Source: Lumbricus rubellus | Taxonomy: Eukaryota > Annelida > Clitellata > Crassiclitellata > Lumbricidae | Direction of reading: 5' to 3' | Length of the DNA: 64,000 nt | NCBI GenBank assembly: GCA_945859605.1 | Contig: OX243828.1 | Location: 22,594,609 to 22,658,608, forward strand | In this document: positions 1-12,300 of the stretch, piece after piece | How the letters are laid out: each line of letters begins with the position of its first letter | Position numbering within the stretch: position 1 is the stretch's first letter | Translations under genes and position numbers: made by a program | Notes under the pieces: model-generated | Told to the model about the DNA's origin: nothing | Database searches by the model: none | The model's input: the letters and a program-made list of their open reading frames with translations, nothing else

Positions 1-1083
1 AATGTTAGCAAACAAGAGCAATAGTTAATACCGGATTTCATTGCAAATGACATATCTCTGATTTAAGCGCTGGTAAATAAACATACTGGTAATGCGTACG
101 GAAAATATGAGAACATCACAAAAATACAGAGACCAAATCCTTCATCTAACTTCAATAGAAATTCCATACTCTTAATTTATTCCAACATTTATCATCTTGG
201 CATGTGTCAAATGTTTACAGTAGCATAGGAATGTAAAGCTGTCAAGTGAAAATGAAAATACAAACATTTTAAAACATAACTTCTGATGCTCTTGCTACGA
301 CAACATACCTAAGGCTTTTCTACCAAAAGTTTGAAAATTTTTCTCTTTTGCACAGCTTGGGCAACTAGCGATACTAAGTTGATGTTTTCTACACCCCGTG
401 CCATTCTATATGGTCGAGGGCAACTACTGGCAGAAAGTCCAATAGTAATACATTCATTAAGCAACGCAAGGTTTTACATGCTATTAAATATATAATTATC
501 TATCAACACAGCTTGGAATATAAAGTGGCAATGACAGCAGTTGAGTGATATGTTGTCAGTCATATGCCACGGTTGGTCAAAGATAATGGTACAGCTGTGT
601 TTCTAAATAGATTGCACACACAAGTCATAAAACAAGTTCTAGGAATCAACGAGCAAATAAAATATAATCCAGTTTAGCATAAGACACCTCGGTTGCGAAT
701 TCTGTAACTAACAAAATTTCAACAACTGCAACGAACTTATGCTTGTCGTTTTTCACATATCTCAAAATGTTTACAGTATTCAGCTACCGAGACACAACAC
801 AGACTAAATTTCTGATTTAGAAAAAACCCTGAAAATATTGCACGTACGAATAATGTCAAAAGAACAATTGATGTTTGTGTTAGAGTACTATAAGCCACGA
901 GAATTGTAATGTAGGACTCTTGGCAACAATGTAACACAAAAGCTTTTGCAAGCAAAATACAAATTTTTGAAACATGTAATACCATTCGATTGTTGATATG
1001 GTTTAACCGGGATTGCAAAAACAAATTTTCTAGGAAATCATAATAGCATAGACGCACTTGAAATTGCTCTTTTTGGCCATGTT

Positions 1084-1160
1084 GGAGTTGGGAGCACCTC
1101 CGAGTAGTTTCCTTAAAGAGATGCTACATAAATACTTGAATAAACGAATGAGTGAATGAA
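1084..1160 (+). mobile_element. LINE 3' tail fragment
   Basis: Contains the window's recurrent tail pattern: GGGAGCACCTCCGAGTAG, a short spacer, an AGATGCTACATAAATA box, then GAATGA-type simple repeats. The same layout follows recognisable reverse-transcriptase C-termini elsewhere in the window, so this is read as a severely 5'-truncated LINE insertion. Confidence 0.55.
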
Positions 1161-1299
1161 GAAGGCAGGCTGTGTTTCAATCTCACAAGTTACCAGAATG
1201 GACGGTCAACATTGAGGCACCTTTGGCAACCAAATAATTTAATTCAACACCATATAATTAATCAATACGAGTTCTGAATAAATCTGAGATCAACAGATG

Positions 1300-1563
1300 G
1301 AAACGAAAAACCCAATAGAAGGAAATATAATTATATTAAATGGATACGAACAAAATCAATAATAAGGCCACCTGATTGCAATGTCACGTTTTTAACGAGG
1401 TTATTAATTGTCTATAGGTAAATTAATTTGACAGAAACAAAAAACCCAAAAGAAGGGAATATAATTATCGGTATGTTAAATGGATACGGAAAAATCAATA
1501 AAGCCACCTTATTGCAATGCCACGTTTCTAACGACTTTATTAATTGTCTATAGGTAAAATAAT
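1300..1563. repeat. Tandem duplication, two units of about 130 bp
   Basis: Two adjacent diverged copies share, in order, an AAAAACCCAA..GAAGG block, ATATAATTAT, AAATGGATACG, a GCCACCT..ATTGCAATG block, and TTAATTGTCTATAGGTAAA at the end of each unit. Copies differ by substitutions and small indels. It lies in the presumed 3' flank of the SMP/C2 gene. Confidence 0.75.
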
Positions 1564-2325
1564 TTTGTCAACCATGTTATTATATCAGAGTTCATGCTAT
1601 AGCACATACATTTCTATCACTGGGAATAGAGCTCTACTGCACCACTACAATAATCTCTGTGGACACATACCAGTACATAGTCTAATAAAATATACTTTAT
1701 ACTACAATATTTAACAATAATAATAATAACACAGACATACAACGATATGTTTCATTTCCAGAGGACGACTTTTCTTGGATGCTCCAAAGTCTCAACTACA
1801 AATTGGTCATGTATAACTACACAAAATTAATACTTAGGCCTACAGCTAAGAGCTCTTCAAGATCTACCTGCACCACGAAATCAAATCTTACTATATTTTT
1901 TTATAATAATTCAAATTATTTTAAATTCCACAGCAATGTCCCTACCATTATTTAAAAAATGGGATCAGCAAGCTTCTTAACCATTTTGACAAGTTTTAAA
2001 TTCAAAATGCTGAAACGTTTATGGTTGCTACAGTTAATGTGCACCTCTCAACTTTAAATGTCAAACCTTGGGAGATCAAAATCTATTCAAAATACTTCAC
2101 AATTCAGTGCAAAAAAGTGCTGCAATATTAAAACCACCGCATAACAAGATCGTGCTGCAACGAGTAAATTTTTCTGTAGGTGCACAACATTTGAGATCCC
2201 TGCATCTCCCCTTGCCAAATCGGAAATTTTGTGTACAGCAATAAAGTGCATTACAACAAGTCTCCAGTGTACTTAAATTGCAAAATCTACCGCTGCATTC
2301 AGTCCAACCCACGTTGCAACAACGT

Positions 2326-5300
2326 TCACAGTTCTTTGATTTTCTTCAGCGTGTTGGAACGAAAGCCACCGAGGAAACTGTGCGAACGAGGGGCCATGGA
2401 GGGGACGCCTGGAGCCGCTACCAAGCTCTCGTAATTCATCTTCACTTTGACTTTCAACCCGTTTTCCAAATCAAGCAAGACCGTAGATTCTTTGTTATCA
2501 CCTGGTTACACAAAACATTTCAGAAATATACCAAAAAATCTGGCCGTTCAACCAAGAGTTCGTAATCCTAATCTCCAAATTTCTATATCGCCACTTGAAA
2601 GCCAAGAGCAGGGCACCAGCTTTTAAGAGTAGTCAGAAGGACGTCGTAGTTCGGTTACCAAAAGATCAGAGGTGACAGAGTAGCTGCAAGGGTGGGTAGC
2701 GTTTAGGTCAAGAGTTGGAAGGTGGAAACAAACTTTTCTTGTGAGAACAATGTAACAAACAATGAAAGAAATGTAGTAATGGACAATCTTATTGTCGTGT
2801 AACCTGTAAAAGGTATAGTCAATAAATGAAGATACTACAACTGACGCTCTGTCACAACTGGTTCAGTTGGCATGTCTGCATAAAGCCTTGCCAAAGCATG
2901 ACACATCTGCATAAAGCCTTGCCCAAGCAGTCACATCAGTTGTTGTACTTGCCTACGAAGAGTTCAGCAAGTGGAAATCCACGCATTGCGATGTGGCTGT
3001 ACCGACCCGACTTCACGTCAAACACCAGCTGCGACTTCTTGTGCACTCCGTGACCTCGATCGACCTGTCAGTAAGTAAGCAACATAAAAATGATTCGTGA
3101 GTAAGTAAGCAACATGAAAATGATTCGACATGACTCCTTTAGTGTAGAGCTACGATCTCTTCATTCAAGCTAATTACAAAGCAGTACGAAACCATTTCCA
3201 ACTATACAGCAACTTCAAAGGACATGCGGTTTTTACTAATTTAGTCTTTACCAATAATGCTGCTTCAAAACTTAATCAAAATGATTTAACAGTTGGTAGC
3301 ACCTCTTCACGATTTAGATACTTCAGACCAACAATTCTACTGTCAATATTTCTCAGGATTTCAATTTAAATCACAAGTGAAATGATTTCGCATGCGTAAA
3401 CTTGGGCGGCTATAACTTGCCTCAAAACCGATGTCCATTTTAATATCAGGAGAAGCGTGGAAGCTCGTCGATTTAATTAGAATGTGCCCAGAAGTCGACT
3501 TCTTCGGATTTTCTTCCGTGCGGCTGAAAAAAATAAGTTCTCAGTTAAATGCATTTCAGATAAATTTCAGAAAAACTATTCGAACAAAATGGCCTTTGGG
3601 ATCGTCCATAAACGTCATGCACCTAGGGGAGGGTCACACATAGTTGTGACGATATGTCACGATCAGTGCTAAAAGTGTAAAAAAATGAATTGCCTGGACG
3701 CCCCTTACCTTTCCAAAAGAAGTGCCAGGACGCCCCTTACATTTTCAGGTGTGCTGGCCAAACAAGTGGCAGGACGGCATAGAGATTTGAAAATAAGTGC
3801 CAGGACGCCGTCCATGACCGTCCTACCACACTTTAAGCCGTGGTCACGATCCATTACTAGATATCATATGAATTTGTGTCGACGCGTGATGAGGGGGTGG
3901 GTGAAAAAATTGTGTAATGTCATTTATGGACGGCCCCCTATTCAGTATCACACTCTGTCCACGTGATTAAGGATTGCGGTGTCACGGCCAGCTGAGCGGC
4001 TTGAACAATCGTCGGACAAGTTGTTCTTCACACAACGTTACTGAGATTTACTGACCATGCGTACATGTATGATAAAAGTCGTGATATTAATTGCAATTAG
4101 AACAATATACGCAAATAAAAGAGAAAGTCAATTCGTGTCATTTTCAAGGTTCAACTTGGTAATATCTATGACCTGAAAGCACACGGTTAGGGTTGTCGAA
4201 CCCACAGATAAAAAAGCAGGACGGGTAACGACTCTTGCCCCAACAGCATCCATACCTGACAACATTTGGACTACACGTGATAATACCTGGACCACACCTG
4301 ACAATAATTGGACCATAATTGGCAATGCCTGTACCATACCTTATAAATAACTGTACCACACCTGACAATATTTGTACCATACCTAACAATACTTATACCA
4401 CTTCTGATAATACTTGGACCATACCTGATTATAATCAGGACCACAATTAACAATACTCTGAGCACACCTGACAAAAATTCAATTACACCTGATATAATTA
4501 ATACTTGAACCATACACGACAATACAACCAAACCTAACAATTTACCATACCTGAGAAGCCTGACTTTAATGTAAGCATGGGAAACAGACTCCGGCAATCC
4601 CGTCAGACCTATGATATGTCCACGCACTCCGTAGTACAAGCCCTTCGACGACAGAATGTCATCCACAGCTGGAAAATATAAAGTCCCAGAGTTTTATTTA
4701 ATGAGCTTGCCAATTTATCACTGCATACACCTTCCTTTTGAGCTATTCCTACACTTGTGGGGCGCGGTGGTCTAGTGGTGGCGTCGTTGCCTTGGAGCCG
4801 GAAGGTCCGAGGTTCGAATCCACCTCCCCGCGTAAGGACCTTGGGCAAGTCCTTCACTCACAATTGCTCAGCGCTTCGGCGTGAAACTCCGATGCAGTGT
4901 CCGCTCTGCATCGGGAGCGCCTCTGAGTAGGGAGCTTGAAGGGGCGCTATAACAAGTGCACATACAAACAAACAAACAAACTCTACCAGGATCCTTCCTT
5001 ACTAAACTTAAAATCTTTTTTATCGAGTGTGCTGGAGTCGGGAGCACCTCTGAGTAGGTTTTTTACTTGAAGGAGCGCTACATAAATGTCCGAATGAATG
5101 AATACGTCCTACATAGATCTCATATTGCACAAAGCTTTAGCAGAAGACCAAAGATGTTGTAATAATACACAATTGCCTGATGTAAATATAAACAACACCG
5201 TAGAAAAAAAACTAGGGGGCACATTTACAGATCCACGGGATAGTTTCAGACCGGTACATAAACAGAATTTTATTTGCCGTTTAGACACCAGTTACTCGTA

Positions 5301-5458
5301 ATCGCAATCTCGAAATATTTCTACAGTGCCCACAAAAGCTAAGTCACGGGAACCAGCTTATTCACAGGTCTACGCTCAATCAAAACAAAATAGATAGGCA
5401 GGGGGTCAAGATACGAAAAGTCAGGCGAGTAGAACATCTTTTTCATGCTATCTCTGTC

Positions 5459-5489
<31 letters not shown>

Positions 5490-8400
5490 GTCCATTGAAT
5501 TCCCAAAAATGTCAAAGAAATCATTAACAGCGCATTGGTGCTTTATGGCATCCTTAGCTGAACCATCATTTTATAATATTGCTGTAGATTGCCACAAATC
5601 CCCAAATCACTCCCTAGACTCTCCTTCTTGTTTATGGACAATTATTATTCTTTTCATCATCCTGAATCTCAACTACAGATTTTGTACCTTATAACGTTTG
5701 TGTCAACAAGTCTGTTCAATAAAGGATTAGTAGCAGTAGTAGTAGCAGTAGTAGTAGTAGCAGTAGTAACAGTAGTAGTAGTAGTAGTAGTAGCTGCAGC
5801 AGTAGTAGTAGCAGTAGTGCAACCGGTAGACTAACATATTGGTCGTTTTATGCAAGAAGTCTCATCAACGCTTATATCTGTCACTCTTGCCACCTCTTCG
5901 TAAGAACAATTACTTATCTCGCAAGAAAGGACATCCTATCATGCTAGCTATTGTCAAATACGAACTGTTTAAAATTAGTTTGTTAAGTGATGCATTTTTA
6001 GCTATAACTCTCTAAAAAATGGCATTCGTATCACAGAATAAAATTTCACTAAAAGCAAGCAAAGTCACTGACGAATATGCGATTATGTAAACAAATACAT
6101 TTAATTATGATTAAGAATGGTAATTTAAAAAAATTAACTACGGAAGCAATCAAACCAGTCAATCAATTTAAGATGTGAACAATTGATTGATTAGTTGATT
6201 GCAACTATGGAGTAGAGATCACAACAGCAAAAGCACAGGCATTCATGGAATTATTTGGTTATTGACTGCGAAGTTATAAGGAACCACTGGCTTCTGATAA
6301 CTTTCGCAGTCAAGCAACCAAAAAATTCCAGTGCGTTAAAAGCAGCAAAAAGCCAAGCAAAACACGATTAAATAAAGAAACATAAAATGAGAAACAAAGA
6401 AGATTGAAAAATTACAGGACCCTATGAGAAGTGATCAACAGTAAAGAAACATGTTGTTGATTATAAATTGCAGTGCCGATGTCACGATACAAAGCCCCCC
6501 CCAACCCCAGAGTCTCCCTGGCTAAAATTATGTTTTCCCCCCGGAGACTCTGTATGGGAATTTTCAAAGTTTTCTGATAAAACAGCTGTTAGCTCCTTGT
6601 TAAATAATTTAGCAATGTAAAACCTACAGTTGAGCCTGATTGGTTATAAATATGATGCAACTATAGCTTATCTCGTGCTGAAATATTTCAGCAGGGGATG
6701 AAATATTCTACTCCCCCTCCCCGAGATTTTACTTTGGAATATCGTCTCCGAGGGGCGAATTCATTCTGAAACCGATCCACTGGGGGAAAAGAATCTGTTT
6801 TTAAATAGAGTCTCTGGGAGTGGAGGGAAAGACTTTGGGGACGAAAACTCTTTCCCGGAACACAGGCATCTAATGCATTTACTAATGTCACAACATGTAG
6901 ATAATAGAATGTACCTGATTATTTATTATACAGGGTGGCCAAAAAAGTACCCCTAGAATTTTTTCCAAAAATCTTGGCTAAAATTATTAATTCTATTTAT
7001 ATTTTTTGGCCAAGATATTGGTGTAGGGGATACTTTTTGGCCAACACTATAGATAAGATCAGATAAGCTAGATTAGAAAAGGCTTCCTATTAGTGGCAGA
7101 CAGTCATACTCGATTAATTATTGTAGCAGGACTGTAAATACTAAGCAATTTGGAAAAATTAAAAGCAACGTGCTTTCAGAGTTTTTCAACAATGCACATC
7201 ACGAAAGCCGATAAAGCGCCACCAATTTAAGTTACATACGCTTCTCAGTGACAGAATGGACAGTAGAAGAATCATTTTTTACTGAAACAAAACATAATAA
7301 GCACTAATAGCAGAGAAATCAAAGACAGAGACAGAGTAGAAAATAAATGAGCTATAAATTATATAGCCCAATATTTTTTATGCTGCTAACCAGCCGATCA
7401 TTATGGTGCTCATCACGTAGCATGTTAGTAACTTAAAACAGTTTAATTACGGTATATAGTTTGAGCGATAGATTAGTATTAATGATCAAGAGCAAAAATA
7501 CTATGTTATGAACTTCCAGCATTCACACAATAAATCAGTAGTATCAGGAAGACAGAAAACCAAAACCATATCAAGTTGTTCACATGCTACGTACATGAAG
7601 CTGATTTGCTTCGATGATCGGAAGAACTGAAATAAAACCGAAAAAGATTCTCACATTTAAAAAACAACTCAAATGAAAATTAGATACAAAAACCGTTAGT
7701 CTGACTCTTTCATCTCTTCTGGAGTTATATTATTTTTGGACGACATAGATTAGAATTCAAGATTCCAATTGACAAAATAAAATACTAGCAATTAAAGACA
7801 TAATACTTATCATAAAGTCATACAGGAAGAGATAAAGCAAAATTTTGAATTTTTCTAAATATATTTACTATCGTATGTAACCTCAAAGTTGTACACACAT
7901 ACATACATAACTATCTCTATACTAATGGCAACAGACAGAATTTAATGCTTAATGCACCACTCAACCCGGAATGGCAAGTCTTGACTTGACTTTACAATTA
8001 TTTAATACTTTTACTATAATTATAACCGGAATGTCAGTTTTAGTTTTCGATTTAGCTTCAAAGATCAACTTTAGTTTCTTTAAGGCAGCTGGTCCATGGC
8101 CTCGGGCAATCCAGACAAGGTGCCCTGGTAGGCATCAGCGCTGCAGCATTGGATTGTGACTGCGAGGCTCTGGAGCAGAAAGCCTGTCTCGCATTTGCAA
8201 GTATCCAGAGGACCTCGACAGCCGGCGTCTGGTCTCAGACACAAAGGTCAGGCCTTCGCTCTTGATGTAAAATAATATATACTGGTAGATTATAATATTG
8301 TTTACACAGCTAAGAGGATGAAGAGGTACGTTTTGCAACAATTGTTATTACTAAATAGTAATTATTACCCGTATATCATTATAGTCCAGAACTATAGTAA

Positions 8401-9313
8401 TTCCTCAAATAATAATACAATAAGTAACTTATTAATATGATCATCTAATATGTTAATACTATTATGAATGCTGACCGAATTACTGGGTAATCCTTTTTCC
8501 TATCATTTAAGTCTCCGTTAAGGGCAGCCTCGGACGCAGTTTTCCGGATGTTAGGAAAACTATCGGACAATTTCCTGTTCAGTTTTTGACTCGAGCTTGG
8601 CCCCGGCAACCCAGATTTTCCATCAACCTGAGAAATTCACAATCAAAAATCATATTCGTTAATCAATAAAATACATATTATATAATACACACAGAATGAT
8701 ACTGGTTATTCAGATCAACAACATAATAATAATAATAATTACGACGATTTGCATGGCGCTGTAACACAGCCGGTTACAAGGGCGCCTTACAAAAACAGCT
8801 GCATGTGCTTAAGACCAGAATCCATTTATTTTCAGTACGTCATTTGTTAAGAAAGCAATATTGTACAATACAATGAGGAACAATAGAAAGATGCACAGTG
8901 CAGCAAGGAACAATGCAATGAGGAACAATACAATTGTGGGGCAAGTTCTTCACTCACAATTGCTCAGCGCTTAGGCGTGAAACTCCGATGCAGTGTCCAC
9001 TGCCAATTCTCCAGACATATAAATTATGTGCAACAGAAGTTACCACTGACAGTTAAAATTATTTACAAGTAGTTCTTGCCATTTCTGTGAGCTTTCACCC
9101 TTTAGGCTACCTACCAATGGCACAGGATTCCAATACCATTTACTACACTTTGGTCAGGAAAGGGTTAATCAGGAATAAAGTGAACAAATGAAGAATAGAC
9201 TTAACCCGCACCTTCAAAGTCTCTGTAGTGCTACTCCTCTGGGTCTGGTTGAAGTCTACTTCAGCTTGAGTGGAAGCGGACGTGTCAAGATCACTGGTAA
9301 GCGAGGAATCTTG
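2326..9313 (-). CDS. Exons 19 to end: low-complexity linker and C-terminal C2-like module
   Basis: Exons 9212-9313 and 8484-8627 encode a polar Ser/Thr-rich linker. Exon 8161-8260 is tentative: it is open, starts in phase after a good acceptor and has a weak donor (GCA/GTCACA); without that donor the frame runs to a stop at 8135, which would give an alternative C-terminus. Exons 4546-4668, 2953-3054 and 2326-2501 encode a fourth C2-like segment (YYGVRGHIIGLTGLPES, then KKSQLVFDVKSGRY, then NGLKVKVKMNYESL) and a basic tail ending LKKIKEL. The donor at 2953 is GC, not GT (GTAG/GCAAGT). The 4546/4551 donor and 3054/3064 acceptor choices are ambiguous; only 4546 with 3054 keeps frame. Confidence 0.65.
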
Positions 9314-12300
9314 CTGGAAATATCAAACACCAATAACCAGTTAAATGGAATACATCGATAGGTAATCGTAGGAAACGAAAAATAAACAGCATCATAATGA
9401 CAACAAGCATGACAATACAAGATTACTACCACAAATAGTGGCCTGGAATGGGCTCCCACATGAAGTATGTCTGCTTCACGAGCTCTTACGGAAGCATTTT
9501 TTCTGCTCTGCTAGTGTCGGGAGTGCTTCTGAGTAGTTCTTGAAGAGGCTCTTAAGAAATTATTGAATAAATGAACTAACATCGTCTAAAACTTCTGCGC
9601 TAGTTTTTGTAGAAAGAGCAATCCATGGACACAGGTAAAGTCGAAAGCTCAATTGTGTTCTGGAAAGGTCAAATCAATAGACATGACACAATCTCTGTAG
9701 ATCATTGCAAGTGATAAAATCTCTGTAGATCATTGCAAGTGATACAATCTCTGTAGATCATTGCAAGTGATACAATCTCTGTAGATCATTGCAAGTGATA
9801 CAATCTCTGTAGATCATTGCAAGTGATACAATCTCTGTAGATCATTGCAAGTGATACAATCTCTGTAGATCATTGCAAGTGATACAATCTCTGTAGATCA
9901 TTGCAAGTGTTACAATCTCTGTAGATCATTGCAAGTGATACAATCTCTGTAGATCATTGCAAGTGATACAATCTCTGTAGATCATTGCAAGTGTTACAAT
10001 CTCTGTAGATCATTGCAAGTGATACAATCTCTGTAGATCATTGCAAGTGATACAATCTCTGTAGATCATTGCAAGTGATACAATCTCTGTAGATCATTGC
10101 AAGTGATACAATCTCTGTAGATCATTGCAAGTGATACAATCTCTGTAGATCATTGCAAGTGATACAATCTCTGTAGATCATTGCAAGTGTTACAATCTCT
10201 GTAGATCATTGCAAGTGTTACAATCTCTGTAGATCATTGCAAGTGATACAATCTCTGTAGATCATTGCAAGTGATACAATCTCTGTAGATCATTGCAAGT
10301 GATACAATCTCTGTAGATCATTGCAAGTGATACAATCTCTGTAGATCATTGCAAGTGATACAATCTCTGTAGATCATTGCAAGTGATACAATCTCTGTAG
10401 ATCATTGCAAGTGATACAATCTCTGTAGATCATTGCAAGTGTTACAATCTCTGTAGATCATTGCAAGTGATACAATCTCTGTAGATCATTGCAAGTGATA
10501 CAATCTCTGTAGATCATTGCAAGTGATACAATCTCTGTAGATCATTGCAAGTGATACAATCTCTGTAGATCATTGCAAGTGTTACAATCTCTGTAGATCA
10601 TTGCAAGTGATACAATCTCTGTAGATCATTGCAAGTGATACAATCTCTGTAGATCATTGCAAGTGATACAATCTCTGTAGATCATTGCAAGTGATACAAT
10701 CTCTGTAGATCATTGCAAGTGTTACAATCTCTGTAGATCATTGCAAGTGAAATAAAAGAGGAACTACCAGTACTTCTTCAACATACTTTATGAAGAAGCG
10801 AGCATTAAAGAAAGACGTGAATAACGACACTTGACAAATACCTTCTTCGCAGCCAACACATCATCATCGAGATGTGGCAACTGATGACTGTGAGCCAAAT
10901 TCACTTTGAAACACAGTTGGATGGAACCGGAAGAAATTCTCTGCAGTGAAAACCATTCGTCCTGCTGGAAAACACACAAAGACTTTTCCATTAATTTCGA
11001 TTATGACTCGCACTTCATTATTGCTTCTGTATAATTAATTATTATATACAAGTGAGCTAGTTAAGTGTTGCTAGCTAAGCTAGTCATTTCCTCTATAAAA
11101 ATTATTCCATCTGTTTCCTGATCTATTATCATATTATTATAATGAAGAATTTTTTCTTTGGTAAATAGGCCCCAATAGCAGGATCACTCCCTTCGGGTAG
11201 CCTATTGCTCCCTACATTTCACAGTAATGATTGTACACAAAGCTTTTGTTAATTGCAATTAATCGCGTTGTTCAGTGCAATTAATCACTCTGTGTAGTAT
11301 TATGAATGCGTAATTGTCTGTTCGATATTCTTGGGATAAATAAACAAGTTGAAGTTTGAAGTTGAATTATTCTGATCAATCGATTGATTGATCTGAAAAG
11401 GTAAGACCTGTTATATCGACTGACCTGTGAGCCACTAGCGTACTGCATCAGCTGTTGGCAAGTAAAGGACAACGAACCGAGGAAGTCCTTCTGGAAGAGG
11501 ACGTCATGGTCCCAGACTAACTGAAACGAAATCATACAAACACGTCCGTCAATCCAGGCTTCTTAAACTAGTCTTAAACTGTCTTAGACAAAAGACAAAT
11601 TCAAATTCAAATTTATTGACCCCCCCCCAAAAAAATCACCCAATTACACGCTATGCTATGTACCAAATCATAAAACACGTCCGTCAATCCAGGCTTCTTG
11701 AACTAATCTTAAACTCTGTTAAGACAAAAAAAATCAAATTTAAATTTATTGCTAAAAAACAAAACAATTACACGTTATGCAAAGTACAAAATAATTTAGT
11801 ATAAAGAAACGAGTGATAGGATGTGCAGAGAATTAGAAGTAGGGAAACAATAGGAGCCCCTGAAGGGAAGATCTCGCTAGGTAGGGGCCCTAGCTAGGTG
11901 GTGGTTATTAATAGCAAAGGTGATGGGTAAGTGTCCTTTCGTCAGGTTTGGTTCCAGAGTTGAGAAAATGGGAGTGTTAAGCATAGGCGAGTGTTAACAG
12001 AGGTGCATGAAAAGAAAATGGAGTCTATAACATAATGAAACAGAAAAAACTGAAGAAAAAACAAACAAATGAAAGACCAATATATATATACGATATATAT
12101 ACATTATACACTTACACATGGTGCCACCATGCCTCTTGCTGCTGCCATGAAATTGACACCCAAGGTTTAGTAAAAATGTGGTAGTTAAACCAAACTGGCA
12201 CTGTGGCTGGCCCTGCGACCTGGAATGAGCTCCCTGTTATCCTTTGTCAAATACCTATTGGCCTTTCTACTTCATTTCTTTCTCTTCTCAAGACTGTCTT

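Larger units (their letters stand above)
1..2325. other. Downstream flank of the SMP/C2 gene, no gene seen
   Basis: No convincing coding exon is visible on either strand. On the minus strand this interval follows the stop codon at 2326, so its right part is probably 3' untranslated sequence of the SMP/C2 gene; I could not fix the poly(A) site. It is AT-rich and holds a LINE-type 3' tail (about 1084-1160) and a direct duplication (about 1300-1563), listed separately. Confidence 0.5.
5106..8134. other. Large intron of the SMP/C2 gene
   Basis: Apart from the GTA microsatellite and the short mariner-like MITE, no exon-quality ORF is visible. A short minus-strand peptide near 7690-7755 (MSSKNNITPEEMKESD) is open but has no clear splice context. 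Confidence 0.45.

Noticed and set aside
6688..6891. 67-codon minus-strand ORF in the large intron
   Set aside because: No acceptor/donor pair in a usable phase and no resemblance to the SMP/C2 protein.
9689..10750. CRISPR-like array
   Set aside because: Units are directly contiguous with no unique spacers, and the locus is an intron of an animal gene.
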